Below, piece after piece: positions 15,729 to 23,396 of a stretch of DNA of 40,096 nt. The stretch is from Geobacter sp. UBA4074 (GTDB taxonomy: Bacteria; Desulfobacterota; Desulfuromonadia; Geobacterales; Pseudopelobacteraceae), in assembly GCA_002383415.1 (NCBI GenBank), contig DFYU01000065.1, positions 1 to 40,096 of the forward strand. Direction: 5' to 3'. The position numbers and the translations under genes were made by a program. Numbering within the stretch: position 1 is the first letter of the stretch; each line of letters opens with the position of its first letter. Below the pieces are notes generated by a model. That model worked only from the letters and a program-made list of their open reading frames with translations, did no database searches and had not been told where the DNA came from.

Positions 15729-15923
15729 ATGATCACCAAAGAGATGATTATCGGCGACATCATCCGGCAGTACCCCGCCACCGTCGATGTCTTTGCCCGC
15801 TATAAACTGGAATGCTTCGAATGCCAGATCGCCGATCTGGAAACCCTGGAGCATGGCGCCAAGTTCCACAAACTCTCCATTGAACAACTGCTGCAGGAGT
15901 TGAATGCAGCGGCAAAGGTCTAA
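15729..15923 (+). CDS. DUF1858 small redox-disulfide-type protein
   Basis: A 64-residue protein that matches the DUF1858 pattern: an N-terminal helical DIIRQYPATVDVFARY segment followed by a CxxC (LECFECQIADLETLEHGA, residues about 29-45). The two cysteines could form a redox-active disulfide or bind metal; the biochemical role of the family is not established. AAAGG lies seven bases before the ATG. It is 11 bases upstream of the PilZ-like gene, so they are probably co-transcribed. Confidence 0.85.
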   Translation: MITKEMIIGDIIRQYPATVDVFARYKLECFECQIADLETLEHGAKFHKLSIEQLLQELNAAAKV

Positions 15924-15934
15924 CCCTCCCAGCC

Positions 15935-17080
15935 ATGGGTGCCTACGACCACTACACCGAACACTTTTCAATAGGGATGAAGGTCAATGTGGGCATTCCG
16001 GTCCCTGGCGGATCGGTGTTCCACGATTGGGCCATCATCAATGACATCGATGAAGACCTGCTGGAGTTGCAGCTGTCACGTGACGTGCTACCTGATGGTG
16101 TGCTGCTTTCAATGGGAATTATCCTTGATATCCGTGGCGGCAAGGACAACAACGGCTACTCCTGCCGTGCCATCATCGTAACAGAAGGAAGGCAACGCGA
16201 ACTCCTGCTACGCCTGATCGGCGAGATTGTCTCTGACGAACTGCGCGAGTTTTACCGCATTGATGCCTTCCTGCCGATCAAATACTTTATTTCGACGCAC
16301 ACCAGCGAGCGCCGGCTCCGTGAGGACTGGATCGCCAAGCGCGAGGCACGAGCAGCAGCAGAGCTTGAGCGCAAACAGCACGAAAAAAAGCCCTGGCAGC
16401 GCTTGATGCTGCCCCAGCACGAGGAGCAGTTCCCCCAGGAAGAGCTGGAGCCGTCGACAGCGGCCCTTGATGAAACTGATCTTGAAACCGAGGAAGAAGT
16501 TGAAGATACGACGGCTGATAACAGCTGGGACGATGTAATCCCCTTGGCTGCCAACATCAGCGGTGGTGGTCTGCGAATCCTGCTTCATCACCAGTTCAGG
16601 GTTGATGATCTGATGGTACTCGAGATTTACGTCCCTACCGAACCGCAACCCCGCATTATTGACGCAGTGGGACGTGTGGTGCTGTGTACCCAAAACTATG
16701 CTGCCAGCAAACAGCTGCAACGTGAAAGTTTCAATACCAGCATAGAATTTCTGTTCATCGATGAACGCGACCGAGACTGTATCGTCAAACATATCTCAAA
16801 CGTACAGTTAAAACGTATTCGACAATTGCGGGAACAGTACCTGGGGCGGAACATCAAGAGCGACAAACGCGAACTGAGCGATGCGGAGCTACTGCAGGCA
16901 AAAATCTTTCGCGCCCTGCTGGCGCTGGTTGTGATCATCCTGTTGAGCAGTATTGTCGTCTACTTCAAAAAACATGCTGAAAACAGGCCCAAAGGTGAAA
17001 TTGAACTAATATTTGAAAAGGGGTTTTTCGAATACCTGAAAAAAACCGGACGCCAACCACCCATGCCGGCAGAACCCTGA
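15935..17080 (+). CDS. Membrane-anchored protein with split PilZ domain
   Basis: The 381-residue protein has an N-terminal YcgR-N/PilZN-like beta domain (about residues 12-85), a RxxxR-type motif (REFYR, near residue 105), a long charged and acidic insertion (about residues 122-205, rich in Glu and Arg), then ANISGGGLRI, which fits the PilZ D/NxSxxG motif. One transmembrane helix lies near residues 325-345 (LLALVVIILLSSIVVYF), followed by a short tail. PilZ domains bind c-di-GMP with the RxxxR and D/NxSxxG motifs; here about 100 residues separate them instead of the usual few tens. Whether it still binds ligand is unknown. The start has no good ribosome site and may rely on coupling to the DUF1858 gene. 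Confidence 0.75.
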   Translation: MGAYDHYTEHFSIGMKVNVGIPVPGGSVFHDWAIINDIDEDLLELQLSRDVLPDGVLLSMGIILDIRGGKDNNGYSCRAIIVTEGRQRELLLRLIGEIVSDELREFYRIDAFLPIKYFISTHTSERRLREDWIAKREARAAAELERKQHEKKPWQRLMLPQHEEQFPQEELEPSTAALDETDLETEEEVEDTTADNSWDDVIPLAANISGGGLRILLHHQFRVDDLMVLEIYVPTEPQPRIIDAVGRVVLCTQNYAASKQLQRESFNTSIEFLFIDERDRDCIVKHISNVQLKRIRQLREQYLGRNIKSDKRELSDAELLQAKIFRALLALVVIILLSSIVVYFKKHAENRPKGEIELIFEKGFFEYLKKTGRQPPMPAEP

Positions 17081-17102
17081 TTACAAATCACCATTTCGCG
17101 TC

Positions 17103-17516
17103 TTAGCGCCATCCCAACACCTGGTATCCTTTTTCAAACAGACACTGCTCCACGAAGCGCATCACCAACGGATCAGGCTCACGGGCTTCGAACAGACCGC
17201 TCACCAAGGCCACGGTTCCACCGGTTGCCGCGCCTATCAGGCTACCCTGACCAACAGAGCCGCTGATCGCTCCGGCAACAGCACCGGCTGCACCGCCGAC
17301 AACGGCAGTCTTGCCGGTACGCAGCGCCAGCTCAGCGGCCAGATCACCTTGTGCCCCAGCCTCTTCAGCCCGTTTAAAACAGTCCTCAATATCCTGTTGC
17401 GCCTCTTGGCTGCCTACCGATGCCAGATGTTGATTAGGATAGAGCACCGGCTGCTTGGTACCGCAGCCCAGCATGAGTGCCAGTAAGACGCCGCTGAAAA
17501 ACAAGCCTTTCATCAT
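17103..17516 (-). CDS. Glycine-zipper lipoprotein
   Basis: The 137-residue product starts with a lipoprotein signal ending in LALMLGC (lipobox Cys near residue 18). A central Gly/Ala-rich segment (GGAAGAVAGAISGSVGQGS) forms a glycine-zipper pattern, as in SlyB-like or Rickettsia 17-kDa-type outer-membrane proteins. Two further cysteines flank the zipper (ECF- and QCLFEKGY-type contexts) and could form a disulfide. ATG 17516 or 17513 fits the GGAGG site; GTG codons at 17522 and 17519 are too close to it. Probably anchored in the outer membrane; exact role unknown. Confidence 0.8.
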   Translation of the reverse strand: MMKGLFFSGVLLALMLGCGTKQPVLYPNQHLASVGSQEAQQDIEDCFKRAEEAGAQGDLAAELALRTGKTAVVGGAAGAVAGAISGSVGQGSLIGAATGGTVALVSGLFEAREPDPLVMRFVEQCLFEKGYQVLGWR

Positions 17517-17590
17517 CACCACCTCCGCTCCACACGCTCTGTCACCTGCGACTATGTGTTATTGTAAACCAGTTACCAGTCTTGTCCAGG

Positions 17591-17630
17591 CAAAGAAAAA
17601 CGCCGTCCGGCACACTGGCCGGACGGCGTT
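17591..17630 (-). terminator. Rho-independent terminator of the octaheme cytochrome gene
   Basis: A 13-bp GC-rich stem (AACGCCGTCCGGC at 17599-17611 with 17618-17630) and a six-base loop. On the minus strand it is followed by TTTTTCTTTG, and it begins 25 bases after the cytochrome stop. Confidence 0.9.
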
Positions 17631-17654
17631 CCGCACTACGTGATCAATCAACTG

Positions 17655-19112
17655 CTACTTCTTGCCGGCTTTAATCACCCGGCCACCCACTTGCATCGGG
17701 TCGCCCTTGTAGCCCAGCGCCTTCCAGTCCATCCGCTTGGCGCCCATGTGGCACTCACCGCACTGCAGGGCCTGCTCTTTGGGAGCAACTTCGTGGGGAG
17801 CTGCCAGCCAAGCCACGGTCTTGACGAACTGGAACTTGCCACTGTAGGGCAGACCCAGGTCCTGACCGCCGTCCTTGAGGGCCTTGTCCCAGTCGTAGTG
17901 ATCCCAGAGGGATTTGTACTGCTGGAAGGTATTCAGGTACTTGAACTTGGCATCCATCGGCTGGCTGCCTTCATAGAACTTGTAGGGATAAATCTTGGCG
18001 GTCTTGTCATTGATGCTACCCACCGGCTTGATCATCACCACCGGCTTGGAGGGGTCCTTAACCTTATCACCCACCATGTAGCGCTCCATTTGGCCGTTAT
18101 ACCAAGCGTAAGTCGGCACATAATTCATATTCCATTTGAAGGTACCTTTCTTCTTTTGGAATATTTCTTTATCGAATTGCTCTGCATCAGGGTCGATATC
18201 CTTACGACCTACATCAGACCAGAACCAACCGACCTTAGTGGCTTGACCGCGTGAGATAGTCGGGATATGGCAAGTCTGGCAGGCCACGGAAGCGGTATGC
18301 TTTTCCAAAATGGCCTTGTTCTTTGACCTCTGGTGCGGAGCCTTGGCACCACTGTGGCAATCGGCACAGTTTACACGGCTGTCGTAGTGGGCCATCATGC
18401 TGGAGGCACCAGCAATTTTATGATCTTTAGTCTTGTGACAATCTTGGCACAGCAGGCCTGCACCACCCTTGGCCTTGCTAGCCATATGGACATCCTGATC
18501 TTTAGAGGCGGTCAGCAGGGTTGAATCAAGACCTGGAGACTTTACGGCATCAGCACCGCCACCATAGAAGTGGCAGTAGCCACAGTTCTGCAGGGTAGGC
18601 TTACCCACACTCTTAGCGGCCTTGTCAAGGTCCATGGAACCTTTCTTTATGGCATCCATATTGATGTCACAGCCCACCGCAGCCCGCTCATAGTTACCCT
18701 GGGTAGCGTGACAGACCAGACAGTCAACGCGGGTCTTGTCCTTGTGGTCGAATTTGGCCCCGGTCCAGCCGTAACCGGCGTGGCACTTACCGCAGGACTC
18801 CATCGGCTTGGCATCCTTGCCGTTGAAGACGGTGGTGCAGAAGGAGTTGATCATATTGAACTTGCCAACCTCCTTGGTGCTCTTTTCCATCCCCTTGACA
18901 TGGTTGGGGGTACCCTTCCAGTTCCAATGGGTGGTCTTCATAAAGTCAGTTGCCTGCTTCTCATGACACTCCAGACACTGCTTGGTCACGTCACGGCCTT
19001 CCTTGAAGGGCCCCTTTACGAAATCCGAGTGGTCAACCCCGGCAAACGCCTGGAACGCCACCAGGACCAGGGCGGCAGTCAGCACTGCCATCACAGCCTT
19101 CATCCCTTTCAT
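17655..19112 (-). CDS. Octaheme c-type cytochrome, tetrathionate reductase family
   Basis: The 485-residue protein has a signal peptide (cleavage after AFA, residue 24) and eight CxxCH sites: QCLECH, SCGKCH, DCLVCH, NCGYCH, LCQDCH, NCADCH, ACQTCH and, far downstream, QCGECH. The spacing and the FDHKDKTRVDCLVCH region resemble the octaheme tetrathionate reductase (OTR) family, periplasmic enzymes able to reduce tetrathionate, nitrite or hydroxylamine in vitro. The natural substrate here is unknown, and an electron-carrier role is possible. AAAGGGG precedes ATG 19112 by six to nine bases. It follows the bd-like gene pair on the same strand but has its own probable promoter and terminator. Confidence 0.85.
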   Translation of the reverse strand: MKGMKAVMAVLTAALVLVAFQAFAGVDHSDFVKGPFKEGRDVTKQCLECHEKQATDFMKTTHWNWKGTPNHVKGMEKSTKEVGKFNMINSFCTTVFNGKDAKPMESCGKCHAGYGWTGAKFDHKDKTRVDCLVCHATQGNYERAAVGCDINMDAIKKGSMDLDKAAKSVGKPTLQNCGYCHFYGGGADAVKSPGLDSTLLTASKDQDVHMASKAKGGAGLLCQDCHKTKDHKIAGASSMMAHYDSRVNCADCHSGAKAPHQRSKNKAILEKHTASVACQTCHIPTISRGQATKVGWFWSDVGRKDIDPDAEQFDKEIFQKKKGTFKWNMNYVPTYAWYNGQMERYMVGDKVKDPSKPVVMIKPVGSINDKTAKIYPYKFYEGSQPMDAKFKYLNTFQQYKSLWDHYDWDKALKDGGQDLGLPYSGKFQFVKTVAWLAAPHEVAPKEQALQCGECHMGAKRMDWKALGYKGDPMQVGGRVIKAGKK

Positions 19113-19137
19113 ACGCTTCCCCTTTCTCGTGCAGCAG

Positions 19138-19165
19138 ATAAATAAGCCCGGCAGGGTTGCCGGGC
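19138..19165 (-). terminator. Hairpin with T-rich tail (terminator or leader attenuator)
   Basis: An eight-bp stem GCCCGGCA/TGCCGGGC (19146-19153 with 19158-19165), then TTATTTAT on the minus strand. It would end the bd-like operon, whose stop is about 90 bases upstream. The probable promoter of the octaheme gene lies before it, so it would also be in that gene's leader. Confidence 0.7.
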
Positions 19166-19188
19166 ACTACAGACCAATTAATAGGTGT

Positions 19189-19217
19189 ATAAAAACATAT
19201 TCATATCTTTATGTCAA
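19189..19217 (-). promoter_or_regulatory. Probable promoter of the octaheme cytochrome gene
   Basis: On the minus strand TTGACA (19217-19212), 17-base spacer, TTTTAT (19194-19189) in an AT-rich stretch. The -35 box is perfect and the -10 box is weak. It would give a leader of about 70 bases containing the hairpin at 19146-19165. Confidence 0.45.
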
Positions 19218-19256
19218 TCTCTCACCACCAGTTAACCAATCAATAACAGGACTTTT

Positions 19257-20333
19257 TCAGTCTTGTCTGGCTGATTTTTTTAACGATGGCAACTGCATAA
19301 GCATCCAGACCACCAGAGCAAGTCCCCCAACAAGACTGATTAAAAACAGGAGCAAGGGTGACCACTGCACCGACACCGACACCTTGGCAGGATCAAAATA
19401 GGGAGCCAGATACCCGCTACGAACGCTGTCCCGCATGAAGGACATCAGGTAAACCAGCGGCACGGTCAGCCAGACCGTTGCCAGCACCTGCCGCCGGAAA
19501 CCGGTTACCAGAGTAGCCAGAGCCAAAAGTAAACCAGCCCCGAAGTATGCGGTGGCAAGGGTATCTCCTCCCATGAAACGTTTCAGCACCTCCGGCGTCA
19601 GGGTCAACAGGAACCAGGTACCGACCACCAGTTGCAACAAGGTCAACCAGCTGAAGCATTGCATCCCGATCCGCACCCCGGCCTCCGCCACGAGCGGCTG
19701 TCGTTTAAGTACCACTTGTGCATACAAAGACACACACAAACCACCAACCGCTAGGGCCCCGGTGATCATATGCAGGTAGCGGGCCAGCAGGGTCGGATCG
19801 GCCAGATTCAGCAAGCTGCCGCCCGGTGTGGCAAACCAGCGTTCCCAGCTGGATGGGGCGATCATCATGCTCATGTTGTTGCTGAAGACAAATCCGACCA
19901 GTAACAGCAACAACAACACCAGCAGTATGACGAACATGCCGGCATTGCCCAACCGCTTGAAGCTGAAATCGTAGATGTAGGCCAGATAGTAGGCGATGAT
20001 CAGGATCGGGATCACCGCCAGCCAGAACAGACCCATCAAAACGGTACTTGTGTAGAGCAGGTGGCCGTACAGCACGTTGACGAACAAGAGCGGCGCAACC
20101 CCCAAGTTAACAGTGAAGGCCACCAGGAACGGTAAGGCCTTGGCCAGCCCATGGGAGAGATCTCGATACTGCTGGCCTGGAAAAAAATGGGCGACAAAGG
20201 CGATCAGTGCTGTACCCAGCATGGCGTTCATGGCCAGCAGGTGCAGTGGGAAGGTAAGCATCAGCAGAAACTGGAACCAGCCCCAGTGGGCGGTCAAGGT
20301 GTCGGCAACAGGAATCAGGTTGCTCGGGTTCAT
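19257..20333 (-). CDS. CydA-like membrane subunit of a bd-superfamily complex
   Basis: The 358-residue protein has about nine hydrophobic helices and no haem c site. Its first helix keeps the CydA-like pattern with a His nine residues before Gly (FPLHLLAMNAMLG, His31), and near the C-terminus a degenerate RDSVRSGYL lines up with REAARRPYV in the partner and with EVGRQPWV in CydA. The acidic residues seen in the partner's helix are absent. It appears to be a paralogue of the partner subunit, giving a CydA/CydA-prime-like pair rather than CydA/CydB. It starts in a 4-base ATGA overlap with the upstream gene, with GGAGGT just before it, so the two subunits are translationally coupled. The superfamily assignment is by eye and moderately sure. 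Confidence 0.6.
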   Translation of the reverse strand: MNPSNLIPVADTLTAHWGWFQFLLMLTFPLHLLAMNAMLGTALIAFVAHFFPGQQYRDLSHGLAKALPFLVAFTVNLGVAPLLFVNVLYGHLLYTSTVLMGLFWLAVIPILIIAYYLAYIYDFSFKRLGNAGMFVILLVLLLLLLVGFVFSNNMSMMIAPSSWERWFATPGGSLLNLADPTLLARYLHMITGALAVGGLCVSLYAQVVLKRQPLVAEAGVRIGMQCFSWLTLLQLVVGTWFLLTLTPEVLKRFMGGDTLATAYFGAGLLLALATLVTGFRRQVLATVWLTVPLVYLMSFMRDSVRSGYLAPYFDPAKVSVSVQWSPLLLFLISLVGGLALVVWMLMQLPSLKKSARQD

Positions 20334-22087
20334 TGGGCACCTCCTGCGTGTTTTGCCATATAGTCTGCCAATGCATCCTTTTCAGCCGCAGTGCCGGTGT
20401 AATCAGGCATGGCCGAGTTAAGGGCTGACAGCTTGTCCAGGGCAGTACGAATCTTACCTCGCTGCCACCCCTTTAGTTTCGGCGTGATCTGGTCAAGGCT
20501 GTGGCAGGCAGCACAATTTTCCTCATACAGCATGGCGCCCTGATCCTTGGCCGGTGCTGCGGACTCAGGATTATTCAGACCAAACAGGTAACCGGCCATG
20601 GCGTCCTTATCAGCAGGCGGCGCATCATAATCAGGCATGGCCGGATTCAAGGCAGCCAGTTTATCCAAGGCTGACCGTATCTTTTCACGGGACCAGCCGA
20701 CCATCTTCGGTTGCAGTTGATCAGCAGCATGGCAGGCAGCACAATTTTCCTCATATAACGTCTGGCCGCGATCATCCGCTACGGAGGCAGCTTCGACGAG
20801 CGGCTTCTGGTGCAGTCCGGCTGTCAGATAGGCTGCCAGCGCCTTGAGCTCTGTTTCGTTACCGACAAAGGGGGGCATAAAGTACCGCTTTTCATGAATG
20901 GTAGCTAAATACTTGCGCATGGCGCCAAAACTCATGTTTTTGGTGCGGCTGACGATATCGTTGTTAAAACCTCCCAGGGTGTGACAGGCAAAACACTGAT
21001 GCAGAAAAAGCTCACGGCCGGCCTCAAGCTGGTTGGCCTCCGTGACCTCCTTGTGCTTGACCCACTTGGCATTTTTCAGAAACCCTTCCTGATTGATCCG
21101 CTCCACCTCTTTGGCGAGGATTCCATTGGAGTACATGACCTGATTGATCACGTAGGGACGGCGGGCAGCTTCGCGGGTCCACTCAAAGGCACCCATGTAA
21201 CCCATGGCAGCGATCATTACCACCACAATCAGGCCGCGGGTGCGGGCCTTGGGGTTGAGCAGGATCAGGGTGATCAACAGGCCCGCCAGGGCAGCCATAG
21301 AGAAGGCGGCAACCGTTGCGGCACGGGCGATGGTGGGAGAAGCTCCAGTAACCAGTTTGCCGGCCTGCTCAGGCAGTACCGAGATGTACCACCAGCCGGA
21401 CGGCAGCGACAGGATCAGTGACACCAGAGCCCAGATCCCGGAATAACGGATCATCCGGTGCCGTGTCTGCTCATCTTCCAGAAAGGTGGCGGTCAGAAAA
21501 CCATAGCAACCGGCCAGCATGAAACTGATGAAGCTGCGGAAGAACAGTGAGGGCCAGAAGGTGGGATTAAAAAAACCGTCCCAGAAATTGCTGGTGGCAA
21601 GCCAGCTACCGGGCGTCAACATGAAGTCTATGATGCCGTTGATCAGGAACAGGCTCATCCAGGCGGCGCCAAAGTAGATCCAGCCGATGGTCTGGTGGGT
21701 GCGGTCATCCATCTTGCCAAAGGTGTAGAAGTAGACAAACAGCGCCACTATCTCCACCAAAAAGAAGACCCACTCGGTGGCCCAGCCAAAGACAAAGGTA
21801 TGGATCAGCAACGAGGTGGCAGCCGGGTGGATCAGGGAGATGATAAACCAGATCGCCACCCCGGTAAGGCCGCCAAAGACCATGGTCAGCAGCATGAAAA
21901 ATTTGGTATGTTTCCTGACAAACGCCATAATTGCCTGGTTCTTTTCGCGCAACGCCTTGCGCTCCGCCAGCACCAGATAGAGCCCCCCACCCACGGCAAA
22001 GTGGGAGACAAAGACATGGACGATCGCCACCAGGGCGATCAGCAGGCCGCCACCAAATGTCGGGACATACCAGACCGGATAATTCAT
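20330..22087 (-). CDS. bd-superfamily CydA-like protein with three cytochrome c modules
   Basis: The 585-residue protein has an N-terminal membrane part (about residues 10-310, eight or nine helices). It carries CydA-like features: His24 nine residues before Gly33 in helix 1, GGLTGVAIW in helix 2, two Glu (105 and 112) in helix 3, and REAARRPYVI matching the CydA motif EVGRQPWVI. The C-terminal half has three haem c modules (CxxCH near residues 365, 455 and 531), each with a downstream Met-Pro likely to ligate haem. The last two modules are near-copies. This suggests an inner-membrane oxygen or other terminal reductase, or a quinol-linked enzyme, that exchanges electrons with cytochrome c. 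A clear AGGAGGAAA site precedes ATG 22087. The substrate is unproven. Confidence 0.65.
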   Translation of the reverse strand: MNYPVWYVPTFGGGLLIALVAIVHVFVSHFAVGGGLYLVLAERKALREKNQAIMAFVRKHTKFFMLLTMVFGGLTGVAIWFIISLIHPAATSLLIHTFVFGWATEWVFFLVEIVALFVYFYTFGKMDDRTHQTIGWIYFGAAWMSLFLINGIIDFMLTPGSWLATSNFWDGFFNPTFWPSLFFRSFISFMLAGCYGFLTATFLEDEQTRHRMIRYSGIWALVSLILSLPSGWWYISVLPEQAGKLVTGASPTIARAATVAAFSMAALAGLLITLILLNPKARTRGLIVVVMIAAMGYMGAFEWTREAARRPYVINQVMYSNGILAKEVERINQEGFLKNAKWVKHKEVTEANQLEAGRELFLHQCFACHTLGGFNNDIVSRTKNMSFGAMRKYLATIHEKRYFMPPFVGNETELKALAAYLTAGLHQKPLVEAASVADDRGQTLYEENCAACHAADQLQPKMVGWSREKIRSALDKLAALNPAMPDYDAPPADKDAMAGYLFGLNNPESAAPAKDQGAMLYEENCAACHSLDQITPKLKGWQRGKIRTALDKLSALNSAMPDYTGTAAEKDALADYMAKHAGGAQ

Positions 22088-22138
22088 GCCTGTTTCCTCC
22101 TGTAGTCAGTTCCGTCCAGATGCACTGCGCTGTTGTCC

Positions 22139-23383
22139 TTACACACAGTGTGCTGCAAGAGCCTTTGCGTCGAGGGCTACCTCCTGGCTACTGCCGTCCT
22201 CCATCCGCTTCAGGGAGATACGACCGCTTGCCAGCTCATTGTCACCCAACACCATGCTGTAGCGGGCATGTAATTTGTCGGCGCGCCGCAGTTGGCTCTT
22301 GATGCTCTTGCCCTCACAATCGGTCTCCACCCACAGGCCGAGGTCCTGCAATTCGGCCGTCAGTCGAAAACCATGCAATCGGGCTGACTCACCCGCCACC
22401 GCCACGAACAGCTCGGGCCTACGAGCCGGACAACGGTCACCAAGCAACAGAGCCACCCGCTCGACCCCCAGGGCGAAGCCGATACCCGGCACCGCAGGAC
22501 CACCCAACTGGGCCACCAGACCGTCATACCTGCCCCCGGCCGCCACGGCCGATTGGGAGCCCAGCTGACCGGTCACCAGCTCAAAGGTGGTGCGTGTATA
22601 ATAATCAAGGCCACGCACCATGCGGGGATTGATACTGTAAGGAACGTCGGCAGTGCGGAGATAATCCTGCACACGGCCAAAATGGTCATTACATTCGTTG
22701 CACAGGTGCTCAAGCATGGCCGGAGCGCCAGCGGTGGCCTCAACGCAGCCCGGCACCTTGCAATCAAGGGCCCGCAGCGGATTGCTGACTTGTCGGCGGC
22801 GGCAATCTTCACACAGCGCATCCTGGCGTTGCGCCAGGAAGGCCACCAGAGCCTCACGGTAGGATGGACGGCAAACCGGGCAGCCCAGCGAGTTCACTTG
22901 CAGACGTGGTTCATCCAGCCCCAATTCGCTGAACAGACGGCTGACCATCAGCAACACCTGTGCGTCCACGATCGGATCGCTGGCGCCGGTCACCTCGGCG
23001 CCGATCTGGTGAAACTGGCGATATCGGCCTTTCTGGGGACGTTCATGACGGAACATCGGCCCCAGATAGTACAACTTACTGATGCTGTCCAGGGCATACA
23101 GCTTATGCTCAATCAACGCACGCATAACACCGGCGGTGCCTTCTGGTCGCAATGTCAGGCTGGTGCCGCCTTTATCGCAAAAGGTATACATCTCCTTTTC
23201 AACGATATCGGTGGCATCACCAATCGAACGACAAAACAGTTCGGTTTTTTCCACCACCGGCACACGGATCTCGCTGAAACCAAAACGGGTAAATACCCGG
23301 CGCGCAGTCTCCTCAATAAACTGCCAGACCGGTGTTTCCGATGGCAGCATGTCGTTGAATCCCTTGACAGCGGTAATACTCAT
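22139..23383 (-). CDS. hisS: Histidyl-tRNA synthetase
   Basis: From ATG 23383 the product has 414 residues, the usual size. Class II motifs are seen: KGFNDMLP at the N-terminus, motif 2 region FRHERPQKGRYRQFHQIGAE, the histidine-specific RGLDYYTRTTFE, and the motif 3 segment GGRYDGL then GIGFALGVER. It charges tRNA-His with histidine. A mid-protein pair of CxxC-like clusters (CPVCRPSY and CEDCRRR) could bind zinc, seen in some HisRS. AAGGAG lies ten bases upstream. The gene begins 13 bases after the GGDEF gene; the open frame extends upstream into it but without family similarity. Confidence 0.97.
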   Translation of the reverse strand: MSITAVKGFNDMLPSETPVWQFIEETARRVFTRFGFSEIRVPVVEKTELFCRSIGDATDIVEKEMYTFCDKGGTSLTLRPEGTAGVMRALIEHKLYALDSISKLYYLGPMFRHERPQKGRYRQFHQIGAEVTGASDPIVDAQVLLMVSRLFSELGLDEPRLQVNSLGCPVCRPSYREALVAFLAQRQDALCEDCRRRQVSNPLRALDCKVPGCVEATAGAPAMLEHLCNECNDHFGRVQDYLRTADVPYSINPRMVRGLDYYTRTTFELVTGQLGSQSAVAAGGRYDGLVAQLGGPAVPGIGFALGVERVALLLGDRCPARRPELFVAVAGESARLHGFRLTAELQDLGLWVETDCEGKSIKSQLRRADKLHARYSMVLGDNELASGRISLKRMEDGSSQEVALDAKALAAHCV

Positions 23384-23396
23384 CCTTGCTTGCTCC

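Noticed and set aside
17655..19112. Octaheme protein as hydroxylamine oxidoreductase
   Set aside because: Haem spacing and the DKTRVDCLVCH region fit the tetrathionate-reductase family better, and the HAO crosslinking Tyr context is not evident.
20981..21421. Plus-strand frame opposite the bd-like gene
   Set aside because: Shadow of the membrane protein; no independent support.
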